Positions 23,196 to 33,762 of a stretch of DNA of 64,000 nt are shown here, piece by piece. Position 1 is the stretch's first letter; every line of letters begins with the position of its first letter. A model generated the notes under the pieces. The model saw only the letters and a list, made by a program, of their open reading frames with translations, did not search any database and was not told the DNA's origin. The DNA comes from Porogramme epimiltina (taxonomy: Eukaryota; Basidiomycota; Agaricomycetes; Polyporales; Polyporaceae): assembly GCA_900155495.1 (NCBI GenBank), contig FTLJ01000468.1, positions 1 to 64,000 of the forward strand, written 5' to 3'. Position numbers and translations under genes: made by a program.

Positions 23196-24444
23196 TCAGG
23201 CATCTATCCAGCCACAAATACGCTTGAATGCCTCCGTGCGTTCAGGTTCGTGCCAAGGGAAGTTCGTGAAATCGTGAATAGCGTCGGGAACAACGTCGAG
23301 CACGACGTCGACGCCATCTTTCTCGAGCCGTTCGGCCCCTACAATCGAGTCATCGAGGATGCCTTCCGCACCGCCCGCGAGCAAGTATGTGCGTGGGTAG
23401 TTTCGGTATTCGCCTTCGATGTGTTCGATGTGGGGGGAAACAGGAGACATGTAGCGGTTTGTCTTTGCCTCCTCGAAGTCGAACGCGCCGAGGTACGCAT
23501 CGAACATGTATCTGAGGTGGAGGCCGAGAATGTCGGTGGGGTAGTTGCGTATTAGCGATGAATGCGGGTCCTTTCGGGAGAGAGAGAAGTCCAGGAGAGA
23601 TGAGCATCCGAGAAGGCGACCGGGAACTGGAAGGCCGGGAATGTTGTTCTCTACAAGGTGCCTGACCAGGGCGAACGCGAGGCTGCCTCCAGCAGAATCG
23701 CCCATGATGGTGATGTTGTGGGCTTCGAAGCCAAGGTCCTTGATGAGATATCTGTATGCGGTGATGCAATCGAGAAGGGCCGCGGGGAAGGGGTTGGCCG
23801 GGGTATCCGGATATGCAGCTGCGAGGCGGTAGTCGACTGTGAGCACTCTGTCGAGGCTGGTGCTGTGAGCGAGGACGCCATGAGCGAGTTCCGATGTCGG
23901 AGCGTTCGGATGAGCGCTGCCCAACTACATTCAACCAGGCGTTAGTATGAACAAGAAGCAGAGTTTGATGGACACATACATGAAAAGCGCCCCCGTGTAT
24001 GTGCATGGCTACACGCTCGCCTTCTCTGGCTTTCATTGAATCGGGCATGTCGACGTTGGGCTTGAATATCCAATACACGGGGACGCTTATTCGTGGAGTA
24101 ACGCCCGTGACGCCAGCCGCCCTTCGGACCTCGCCACAAAACACATCGGGATCCTTGTTGAGGCCGTCGATCCATAAGAACTTCGCATTCTTCAACTCGT
24201 TGTCCGAATTTGGGAATATGTAACTGCTGTCGAGGTTCAGCTTGAAGGGTAAAGGGGTGAGGATTTTCCGATAGATGGTGACGATGAGGGTACGGCGGAG
24301 GGTCCAGGACGTTCTAGGGCGGTTTCTGCGTGGTAAGTAGTAGAGGGACCACCAGGGTAGCTTGACAAATAGTAACGAGATGACCAAGTAGACGATATAT
24401 AGAGCTTTGAAGGGCTGGCGGCGTGTGATCGGATCGTCTGGCAT
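23196..24444 (-). CDS. Membrane-anchored alpha/beta hydrolase, HSL type
   Basis: Exons 24444-23980 and 23924-23196 join in phase to 397 aa. An N-terminal membrane helix (ALYIVYLVISLLFVKLPWW, residues 14-32) precedes an alpha/beta-hydrolase-3 domain. It has the HGG oxyanion-hole motif (MHIHGGAFHL, formed across the intron), the nucleophile motif GDSAGG with DYRLA upstream, an acidic residue around ILDDSIVGAERL, and the catalytic histidine in VPDAIHDF. This layout fits hormone-sensitive-lipase-type esterases and fungal steryl-acetyl hydrolases, usually on the ER membrane. Substrate is likely an ester of a lipid or xenobiotic (inference). The ATG at 24444 is the first real ATG in frame; the open frame above it begins at TTG. 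Confidence 0.88.
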
Positions 24445-25175
24445 GGTCTGTAACGGGGTGAAAGGACAAGGGAGAAGCGCAAACGCCCGTGTCAATGGAT
24501 TCAGCTTTCAAGTACTCGAGCCCATGTAAACACGTGGGAGGATTGTCGTCCTGGATCAGGAATGACATTCTTGTGGGATGCCATCAAAATGAGTTCTTAG
24601 AAGATAAGCTGCGCCGATAAATTACTATCCCTAGTCGTACGATCAAGAGTAGGCATTTTTGGGAGACATAATAGAGACGCACCGGGCACGAACATATTGT
24701 TTGTTGTGCTATACATTTGATTCCACACCCTTTTTAACTGTTGTGCACTTTCTTTCGACGTCCAGGACAAGCCAGTATAGCTATACTGGCCATCTTCCTC
24801 AAAAGGCAACCAGAATAGTCACGCGAGGAACATGGAGAGGCACACCGGCATGACTGCAGGTTCGATCATTCAGGAAGCAGCTACATTATCACTACCTAAG
24901 AGCACGCGGAAACGAGAGAAGGCTGTGTGGGAGGTCAGAAGAGCGCGCGTGGGAGCGCGGAGAGGAACGTACCTCAGCCGAGCGGGAGGCTGCTAAGTGA
25001 GGACTTGAACGAATGTGTTGGAAAGGAGAGTAGGGGTAAGCTGTAACGGGACACTACAGCATGAGTGGACCATGGTGACGCAGCAGATAGAGTAGTAACT
25101 TGCCTAAATGAGGGTATACGCGTGTCTTTTTGGTTCTTCATTCTTCAGCGACTTTCCCGGGCCGTCATATCTTTC
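24445..25175. other. Intergenic, no gene seen
   Basis: About 730 bp between the start of the hydrolase gene and the stop of the minus-strand lipase. It contains a short inverted TATAGCTATA near 24777. The frames are short and without recognisable content. Confidence 0.4.
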
Positions 25176-27650
25176 TTAGATGGGGAACTTGAACGACAGC
25201 TCCGTCATCTTCGCCATCGCTGCGATGCGGTAGTCGTCGTTCGTGATCGTGAGCGGCGTGAACCCGTCGTGGAGCGTGAGGAGCTTCGGGCTCGCGACCG
25301 AGTATTGCGGCCACGTGATGCCCGTCTTGCCGTTCGGGTCGCCGTTGTTGACGAAGTTGATGAGGTAGTCGCACAGGTCGCCCTGGCCGTACATGATGAG
25401 GAGGTCTGACGCGTGGAACTGGGGATGGGCACGTGAGTGGGGGTACTGGGGCCCTGAAGGGAGGTAGACGTACCGCGCCGAGCATGGGGAGCAGCTTGAG
25501 ACGCTTGTTCACTTAGTGACGAGGTACGTCAGCGGGCAGGAGTTGTGAGGGGGGGATAGGGGGGCATACGGTATGACCAGATTGGTTGCTTGTCTGCCCG
25601 GGTCTGGAGGAAGTACCTGCGAGGTGCTTGGAAGACGAGGTCGCCCTGCAAGGCTGCGAGCTGCTTGTACACAGGCGTCATCGCGTTGAAGATGCTCGTG
25701 TTGTATGGAGAGCCCTGGGTGACGTCTTGGGGATACACCGCGAGGAGCTCATCGACGTCGTCGTACGTGGCGGCGGGCATGTAGTTATTCAGGATGTAGT
25801 CCCGGAGCTCGCTCTCCGTCCTATAGAAGGTGTCAGCCTAACGCATTGCCGAAAAGGGAAAACATACGTCATGTTGAGGGTTGAGAGAGAGAACAGGGTG
25901 CCCTCGTCGTCGCTATCCTGTAGAACGCTTAACAGAGTGCGAATATAGGCAGTTCCGGACACTTACACCAGAGACAAACGGAATGTTGGCAACGCTTCCG
26001 GCCTTGACCAAGTTCTGCGGAACATCCGTCAAGAACTTGCCATCAACGCGTGGCTGCCACGCAAGCCGAAGGGACTGTTCCGGGCATCCGTCAGCCATCT
26101 TCCCACCACAGTTACCGACGAAGTCGGTGCACACCTGAGCAGAGAAGAACCCGGCGGTCTTGTCCACCACTGCCTTGAGCGTATCATACGGCACCTCGCG
26201 AAGGCACTGAAGCGTATCCGCCGCGCTGGTGCAGTTGGTCTGCGCCACGAGGCTGTCGTAGTCGTCCTGGCCGTGCTCGATCGGGCCGACCGGAGTCGGA
26301 GAGCCAGACTGCATGAACGCGCCGCTGAAGAGGCCCTCGGTGTCGCCGCCGTTCGTGACCATCTGGAGCGCTACGGAGATCGCGCCGGAGCTGACGCCCC
26401 AACTGCGGAGGGGGCGAGCGGGTCAGGGCGGTGAGCACGGAACGCGGGGAGGGCGGCACGCACATGGTAACCTTGCTCGGGTCGCCGCCGAAGGTGGAGA
26501 TGTACTTCTGGATCCAGCGAAGGGCGAGGCGTTCTGTGTTGAGCCGGGAGAAGGCGTAAGCACCACGAGGAGCAATGCGGTGCCATGTGCACGATATCAC
26601 TTACGATCCTGAAGGCCGAGATTACCAACACCGGCGTCTCGGACCTCCTTTCCCGCGAGGAAACCGTATGCTATCAATCCCCGTAAGCACGAATGCCAAA
26701 GCATCACGATATAATGACCCACCAGAAACCCTAAGGGGAATGGTCAGTGATAATGTTCGAGCAGATAGTAGTCACAAAGCCTCACCGGTAGTTCATGCTC
26801 ACGTAGATAATTGGCTCTGAGAGGTCGATGGATTGATCAACGATGAGCTTGCCGTCGTAACTGTCAAATAGAGGTGCGTCAGTCTTCTACAGTTCCGCAC
26901 AGCATGTCCTCCATAGCTTGGACACCTACAGGCTGGAGCCGCCGATCTCGAATCCCCCTAGAGCGAAAACATTTCTACTTAGTCAAATCATCATTCCATC
27001 GAAATTGGTTATATTCACCTCCGAAAATCCACTAATACGCGAGTCGCGTCAGCATCGTTCCCGGAAATGAAGAGCATAGGGTGCTTACTGCCAACACTGG
27101 GAGTTTCGCGCCAGGCTTGGTACCCGCGGGCACAAAGACGTTGAGGGACAAGCCTTAGGAGAAGGTAGCGTCAGGATGGGCGTCCTCAGGAAATGTGAAG
27201 ATAATCATACGTACAGTCCTCCGCAGCGGGACCATTAATGGCGTTGAAACCGGCGTTGAAGATGAGGTCCACCGCTGTCTGCGTCAGGCCCGAAAACTCC
27301 GGGAAATCAAATGCCTGCTGTGGGCACGCGGGCCCGAAGCTCGTCGCGTCATACGTCCCGTTGTACGCGTCGACAGCTTGAGGGAGATTGAACCGAAGGT
27401 TGCCAACTCTGATATGTTAAGGCAACATGTGCGGGCTAAGTAGGGCTCGGAAGGGCCGATAGAAAACTCACGGAGGCTTGCCAAAGGGGATGCCGAGGAA
27501 CTTGTTCGTGGAGCCATCTGTTTTGCCGGTGAATGTGCCCTGGTCGAGAGTCACCGTCGGAGCCGCCGCGCGCTTTCCGAAGTCGGCCGGGACCGCGAGG
27601 GCTGCGGTGGCGAAGAGGAGGAGACGGGAAAATGGGCCGAGGGACACCAT
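25176..27650 (-). CDS. Secreted type-B carboxylesterase/lipase, paralogue 1
   Basis: This multi-exon gene encodes about 540 aa. The start ATG at 27650 gives a signal peptide (LLLFATAALAVPADFGKR, with a KR site). Ordered blocks are GTFTGKTDGSTNKFLGIPFG, EDCLSLNVFVPAG, WIFGGGFEIGG, YVSMNYRVSAYGFLAGKEV, the nucleophile motif WGVSSGAISVAL, an acidic residue in SDDEGTLFSLST, and the catalytic His in FHASDLLIMYG. Basidiomycete relatives are annotated as carotenoid ester lipases; substrates include long-chain esters. GVSSGA still fits G-x-S-x-G, but the usual Glu before Ser is Val here. Two tiny exons, 27031-27019 (13 nt) and 26731-26724 (8 nt), are required for the frame. It is the inverted paralogue of the gene at 52055. 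Confidence 0.88.
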
Positions 27651-28993
27651 CGCGAAGCTGGACACGACGATGGGAGGGTGGGCTCGGGGCCGGGAAAGTC
27701 GTAGAGGGGTGAGATGCTCGTCATCGCGGGTTATAACGGCGAGCCGTCCATCGGCTAGCGTGAGCAAGGGCGAGGGATCTGCGACTCGACGTCCGGGAAT
27801 ACGATTAGGACGACCGGGCGCACCAGCGTCGACGAATATTAATATCGGGGACGAGGGCGACCACGACGTGCGGCTGTGTCATTGGGCTGCCGGGCAATGC
27901 GGGCAGCATGGGGACTGAGAGAATCGAGGTCACGCTGGGCCTGAGCACGCCCTGAGGGAAGACCAAGACGCGAGTGGAGAGGACGGGGGGCGGTCCCTGG
28001 CTACTAGTACCAGATTCGGATCAACCTGCCTCCACCATCAGACGTTTCGTTGCGACCGTCCGCGCGCTTCATTTGCCTTTTCAGGACCCCACCGTTCTTA
28101 CGTCATGAAGGTTTTCCTATTTACCCGTCGCCGCCGGCAAGCGAGGATGTCTTTGCGAAGCCCTCATTCCGAGTCCCTCACGCAGGGCTTGCAAGAATTG
28201 TACGCTTCATGGATATCGAAGTCGGTTCGAATGGCATCATCTTGGAATACGACGCATAGACTTGGAAGGCGTCATTATGGCATAAACAAGATTTTGCAAC
28301 GACGATATGTTACAGTGGGATGTGAGCGATCAACGCTCAATGCAGTCACGGAGCACGCTGGTACTCCTCGCGCCGACACGACGAAAACAACGCTCTGCAC
28401 GTACACTCGATCTCGACCAGCACGCGACCATCCATGATGTTCATCTCCCCCCTCCCCCCACCTTTCAAGCCTGTCGCCGGCCAGCTTGCCCAGGAAAACG
28501 GGCCGCACATGAAGGAACAGATTGTCGACTACTTCATGAGGTGGATGCAGACCAGTATCTGCGGCTGTGATCGGACGTTTGGTTTCTGTTCCGCGGGGAC
28601 TGCGCGATCGTAGTCGTCCTTCCTAGTAGCAATTATATGCACATGATCTTTACTTTGCACCGGGTGGCATCCATTGTGCGTGATATGGGATCCGGAGGTT
28701 CACACTCGGGAGGGAGGGTGTGGAAGACAGATGATGGTGGTCAGAAGAGATCCATGCGGCCTAAGCGCCGCCCTCAGCTGGGCCCGGGGCACATCATGAT
28801 TGCGCGACGGAGTCAGGTTGAACGCCGACGTCCACCACGCCCCCTCAGGCTCTCCGCCGATTTTTCGAAGGAGAGAAATACAAGTTACTTTGGTGAGCAT
28901 GTCATCTACACGTATGGTAGGACCACAGAATGACATTTCTTGATATCAAGCCCTAGGTCCTCCATCGAACTTGGTACACTTCAAGTTGGAGCG
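27651..28993. other. Divergent intergenic region; contains an upstream block duplicated at 31.2-32.06 kb
   Basis: Near 27735 the minus strand reads GTTATAAC about 85 bp before the lipase ATG, a plausible TATA element. From about 28370 to 28993 the sequence is clearly alignable with 31390-32060, upstream of a lost F-box copy. Shared landmarks include GCCGGCCAGCTT, CTACTTCATGAGGTGG versus CTACCTCATGAAGTGG, and a donor-like GGTGAGCAT with an acceptor-like CCTAG/TTTAG before TCGAACTTGG. This suggests a conserved 5' UTR intron for subfamily A F-box genes. Confidence 0.55.
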
Positions 28994-30907
28994 ATGAACC
29001 CTCCGATGGACAGTATGCTTTTTCCAGACTACGCTTCTGTCCTTCCAGAGGATGAACGAGCACAACTGCGTGGATTATCGCGCTCTGAGATTCTCTCGTG
29101 GGCAGTGTCCAGAGCCGAAGTCTACCGCCAGATTATGAACGCTTTCCTCTGTATCCACAATGACGCAACCACGATAAACAACCTTCCCACCGAAATCCTT
29201 TCCGACATATTCGCGCGCTGTTGGTACAACAAGCAGAGCTTTCGTATCGCACACGTGTGCCGCCGATGGCGTGCCGTCGTGCTTCGCACTCCTGCGTTTT
29301 GGAGAGACGTTGCCGGTGGAGAACTCTTCGATCTCAGCGAGAGATTCGAGCGATCAAGAACATGGAGCCCTCGTTTTGAGTTCATTAAAACGCTCTTCGC
29401 ACTCACCAAGCTAGGCCGCGAGGGTATGCGCCTCCGCATTCGTCACTTCGATGATCATCTCCATCGTTACCTAGAGGGGCCTGAGGACGCCAAGTCGCGA
29501 CTTGCATCTCTAAACGTGAAACTCTACAGCGATGATGAACATACACGCTTATATCAAACATTGAAGTCCGGTATGCCATCCCTCAAGACACTTAAAATCG
29601 AGGCTTCTGCATCCTGGTATCCCACTCTCGATGACTGGACACAGGAAATCCATAAGCCTCTGCCACATTCCAGCCTCCCCCTCCTTACAACCCTTTCGAC
29701 ATCGCTACAGTTATTTCCCCTCTACGTGCGCGAATCTGTTCAATGTGCCGTACTACAAGAACCTGTGGACTATTCAGAGCTATCCTTCCCACTTCTTCGT
29801 GACACCTTGCAGAAGTGCCAGGGACTAAGTCGCCTCAAGTTGAAGTGGGCTACAGAGGAAGATTTCGGGCTATTCGCGTTGCCACCTCAATCGGCTCCTA
29901 ACCTAGTCACGCTGCCCGTGTTGACCCATCTCTTCATACGAGATTCAGCCGACGGCAATGCAATCTTGCTCTCCCACGTCCTCGCACTACCCTCTCTCAC
30001 CTGCCTCCATATATCGCACTTTGATCGTGACCAGGTGGAGGAAGAAGGAGCAAGCTGGTTGATGCCCAACGATAGTCAAATTGTCAATAGGCTCCTTCGG
30101 GGCATCGACACCGTGAAGGTCAACCACGAGAAACGAGGCAACAAGACAATGATCGCGATCCGAATATTCTCAAACAGTGCCGAGCGGGTCCGAGTCACCC
30201 ACTGCCGTAACCAATCGAGAGCTGGCGACCTCGTGCCCCAATTTCGCCCCTACACCACCCTTACACACTTGTCGCTTTGCGCGAACACTAAGATCGACGA
30301 TTCCGACGACATCCTGTTCCGGGCATTCCCACAACTCCTTTTCTTGCGTATCGTATCCCCCGACGCCGTCAGCCTGCTTGACGCGCTACAAGCTCGAGAC
30401 AGCCGCCAGGACCCGCATTCGCTTGTCTCGCCGTCTCTCAAGACACTCGCAGTATCCTTGCCATTCCACCATCCCGTCTCAGATTCCTTGCGATGTGCTT
30501 TAGTGGACGACGGGTGGTACTCAGAGTCCGAAGAGGTGACCAGGTTCCTGCACACACACTGTGCCATCATTCGGCAGACGCTGCAGCGCCGAGTGGACCT
30601 CGGATCACGCCTGGAGAGTTTAGAGTGGTCCGGGTTCGAATGCGACGAGTGGGATTTTGAACATTGGGAGAGTCCAAACGCCGTCGTCGTCGGGCTGCCT
30701 TCGGCGTATACTGATGAGCAGGGCGCCACAATGGACTTTGGACTTGAGAGCTTGCAGGCTTTGGTGGACGGGCCGACGACGTTCAAGGGTTTTACATTTT
30801 ATCCGCCCGAGTACCACGGTCGTTCCAACGCGCTGCATTCACCTTCGGATGACGACGAGGACGACGAGGACGATGACGAGGACGAGAGGCTTCGCGACGA
30901 ATGGTAA
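28994..30907 (+). CDS. F-box protein, subfamily A copy 1
   Basis: Single exon, 637 aa from the ATG at 28994 (the frame upstream begins at TTG). It starts with a YASVLPEDERAQLRGLS block, then the F-box-like motif LPTEILSDIFARCW followed by FRIAHVCRRWRAVVLRTPAF, which is expected to bind Skp1. About 500 residues of variable leucine-rich sequence follow (LKTLKIEAS, LTHLFIRDS, LTHLSLCANTKI). A conserved C-terminal block has FGLESLQALVDGPTTFKGFT, FYPPEY and an Asp/Glu-rich tail. Basidiomycetes have large expansions of such F-box genes, probably ubiquitin-ligase adaptors with diverse targets. It is the first of a tandem array with the genes at 36974 and 39386. Confidence 0.88.
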   Translation: MNPPMDSMLFPDYASVLPEDERAQLRGLSRSEILSWAVSRAEVYRQIMNAFLCIHNDATTINNLPTEILSDIFARCWYNKQSFRIAHVCRRWRAVVLRTPAFWRDVAGGELFDLSERFERSRTWSPRFEFIKTLFALTKLGREGMRLRIRHFDDHLHRYLEGPEDAKSRLASLNVKLYSDDEHTRLYQTLKSGMPSLKTLKIEASASWYPTLDDWTQEIHKPLPHSSLPLLTTLSTSLQLFPLYVRESVQCAVLQEPVDYSELSFPLLRDTLQKCQGLSRLKLKWATEEDFGLFALPPQSAPNLVTLPVLTHLFIRDSADGNAILLSHVLALPSLTCLHISHFDRDQVEEEGASWLMPNDSQIVNRLLRGIDTVKVNHEKRGNKTMIAIRIFSNSAERVRVTHCRNQSRAGDLVPQFRPYTTLTHLSLCANTKIDDSDDILFRAFPQLLFLRIVSPDAVSLLDALQARDSRQDPHSLVSPSLKTLAVSLPFHHPVSDSLRCALVDDGWYSESEEVTRFLHTHCAIIRQTLQRRVDLGSRLESLEWSGFECDEWDFEHWESPNAVVVGLPSAYTDEQGATMDFGLESLQALVDGPTTFKGFTFYPPEYHGRSNALHSPSDDDEDDEDDDEDERLRDEW

Positions 30908-31179
30908 AGGTGTCAGAAGGATGAGGTGGTGTCAAGATGGTGACCCTTCCAGATGGAGCATTATCTTACAGTATGGTCCCAAGCTGTACGATTCACGAAC
31001 TGTGTCCCGTGTTTCGAGGTCCTCGTCGCGGGGTGAGGGGGGGGGGGGGGGGCTAAATATACCTCCTCGCCCAGAGTCTAGAGTCCGACGCAACCACACC
31101 GTGTCATCAGAGATATCGAGTACATTGCATTCAAATGTGATGTACTACACTTCATTGAGGCATGTTATATAAGGGCCTA

Positions 31180-32060
31180 ATAGGGTTGCGACGGGACGAA
31201 ATAAGGCACATCGACAACTGAGCGACGCGCGGTGTGGTCTGCAAGGAATCCGGAGGTGGGGTAAATGAGGTTTTTCAGCGAGAAAGAGATGTCGTGTCGC
31301 GTGTGAACATATCGGAACGGTCAAAGACTAACATCTCCCTTCGATATGTACAAGATACTGGCAAAGCACACCGGTACCCCCACACAAACACAACAGAAAC
31401 AACATTCTGCACGTGCATTGAATGATCTCGCTCAATATGCTCACCAGCGACCATCTGCGATCTTGTACATCTTCCTTCCACCTCGCATTCCCTTCCCCTC
31501 CCCACATCCCCATACTCTTCAGCCTGCTGCCGGCCAGCTTCCCTTATCGAGCGAAGTTAGACAGAAGGAGTGCTTCCGGCTACCTCATGAAGTGGACGCG
31601 AGCTAAAGTTTGGGGCTTCGGTGGGAAGTTGAGCTTGTGCTTCACCGGGACGGCTCGACCAGATTCACATTTCCGGTTCCTAGCTTGTGCACGCGATCTT
31701 GGGGTCGCAGCGAGTAATATTAATTGTCGAGGGTGTTGGAGAACGGTGAACCAGGAGCGAGGGAGGAAGAAAATGCAAGAGAATGGGCCCGTAAGAGGCA
31801 GATGATGGTGGTCGCAAAAGAGGGACGCGCAGCATGGGCGCTCCGACAGCTGGAAGTCTGGAACATACTATGAGCCACAACGACGCAACTGGGTCCAACG
31901 CCGCTGACCCCCACTAAACCAACCTCAAGCTCTCGGCCGACTTCGAGAAGGGGAGGCGTACATCACGGGTACTTCGGTGAGCATAATATCCGTGAGCATG
32001 GTGGGCGCATACAGTGACATCCTTTGGTTTAGGCTCCCCCCGTCGAACTTGGTGTTGTTA
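31180..32060 (+). pseudogene. 5' flank and first codons of a lost subfamily A F-box copy
   Basis: This stretch aligns with 28370-29000. Shared features include GATGATGGTGGTC, CTCTCGGCCGACTTCGAGAAGG, a TTCGGTGAGCAT donor-like site, CAGTGACATCC, and a GTCGAACTTGG block followed 10-15 bp later by ATGAACC (near 32062). After that start codon the F-box sequence is not found; the frame reads into unrelated DNA. The matching 3' end of a copy lies at 36090-36470. I read the two as the ends of one gutted duplicate. Confidence 0.6.
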
Positions 32061-33762
32061 CGATGAACCACTGTTTTGGCTCAGTGATGAGGAGGAAGAA
32101 ACGAACTGGCGGTCATTTAACCATGTGGAGCTTTCCTACAGACTATCTTGTTGTTGGAGCATTGATTTTCCCGGTGACTCGCTCGCGCGAACGCCACCAT
32201 CCGATAGGTTATCGTACTCGTATATAATGTATTGTAGCACGTCGAATGTACCCCACGCGTTTGCACCTGCCAAACGCGCCCCCGTTGTGCTGCCCGTCCG
32301 ACCTCGCTTCGCTTGTTCCAACACTTGTAGCAGCGACACCCACGACCGCAATCTTATTTCGGTTTCACTGCTCTTCAACTTACTCCTGTCACTCCAACTC
32401 TTCGCGCATAGTTTCTCAACTTGGCACTGGATGTGCAATGCCTGCTCCGTGAGACAAGCTTGCGAACGACGAACTTCTTTCCGCTCTCGCTGGCATTAGG
32501 CGTCGCGCGCATATCATTCTCGAGTGGGAACCTCCATCACAGCGGACACACTGCGCCAACACGCATGTGGCCCGCGATGGCTCGGTGCGTGCTTCACTCA
32601 TGGCTGGAGCGCGGCCGGAAGGTTTCTGCATCTGTTGATAGTACTCGCCCCACATCTTTTGCAGCTCAATTCTCGGGCGTAGACTACTGCGAACACGAAG
32701 ACTGGCTTGGATCGTGGCGGTGGGCTGCCGAAAAGGTAAGCGCTTGTGCCTTTCCGGTCAACCCGCATCTGACACATAACGCAGACGTCGAAGTCATCAC
32801 ATGGGAGCCTGTCAACGCAACCCGTTGACGTCTCAGTCGCTGCGTTGAAACTATACTACGACGACTACGTCGTCCCTCCTACGAGGCTATATATCGAGTC
32901 TGGAATAGGTGCGTATCACTACGTGGTTCAAGGCTTTAGCCAATCACAACGCCTCTGGCGACGGAGCGTTCATTGTTACCCATTTGTCGAGTCTTCCATC
33001 CCTAGGCTTCCTAGTGTTCTTCCATAAGGTTTATTTTCTGATACGAGTCAAGATAGTACCTCGGGGGGGCTTTAGTTCCCGACCGCATCATTTGACCGGT
33101 GGGTCTTCCGAGGTTCGAACGTCAGTTAGAGTCTAACAGGCAATGAAGGTTCATCAACAATCTTTCGGTACTGCGGCTGCGCCGTCTATTGTTCAACAAG
33201 CCATCGCTCAAGGGTTGAGTGCTGTCCCAAACACCCTTCTTCAGTTCAGTCATCCTAAATTCCTAATACAGCAGTACCCGACGAAGGCCGCGATTAGGTT
33301 CGCTCAGGCAATGTCTAAATCTCTGCCTACTCATCACAAGCCCCAGGCACATCTAACCACTGTAGGACGAGATCTCGTCTAGCCTGGCTAGACGACAAAA
33401 ATTAGCGACCGCGAACTGTTGCTCCTTTCGCTTTTGGGGGAAAATTCAACATTTTCCATCATAGTGCACGGCCTCAAGAAGAACCCAGTGCCCCGCTTGA
33501 GAAGGCACATGCCCGCCTGTGAGCATTGTTCTGCACTAGCCTGTAGGTTCTAGTACTGAGGTAAGTCCAATGCGTGCCTGTTTGTGGCTCGACTTTGCTC
33601 ATCATCATTTAGGAGTGATCCTATCTATGCAAAGATGTCGTAGGCGAGTTCGAGCGACTCGCACGCGGGCTATGAGAATGACAACAGTTTCCCGTCATAG
33701 GAACAAATCTGTTGGCGTTGGTACTTAAAGCCCTGGAAGGCGTCATCTGCACCATTGACACC
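32061..33762. other. Unassigned sequence between F-box relic and DUF6534 gene
   Basis: It contains several frames of 60-135 codons on the plus strand (near 32421-32828 and 33143-33382), but no recognisable domain and no convincing splice pattern. It appears to be part of the roughly 4 kb that replaced the body of an F-box copy. A short hidden gene here cannot be excluded. Confidence 0.3.

Noticed and set aside
23350..24495. Single 381-codon frame for the alpha/beta hydrolase
   Set aside because: It reads through the intron into the wrong frame and loses GDSAGG and the catalytic His; it also starts at TTG, not ATG.
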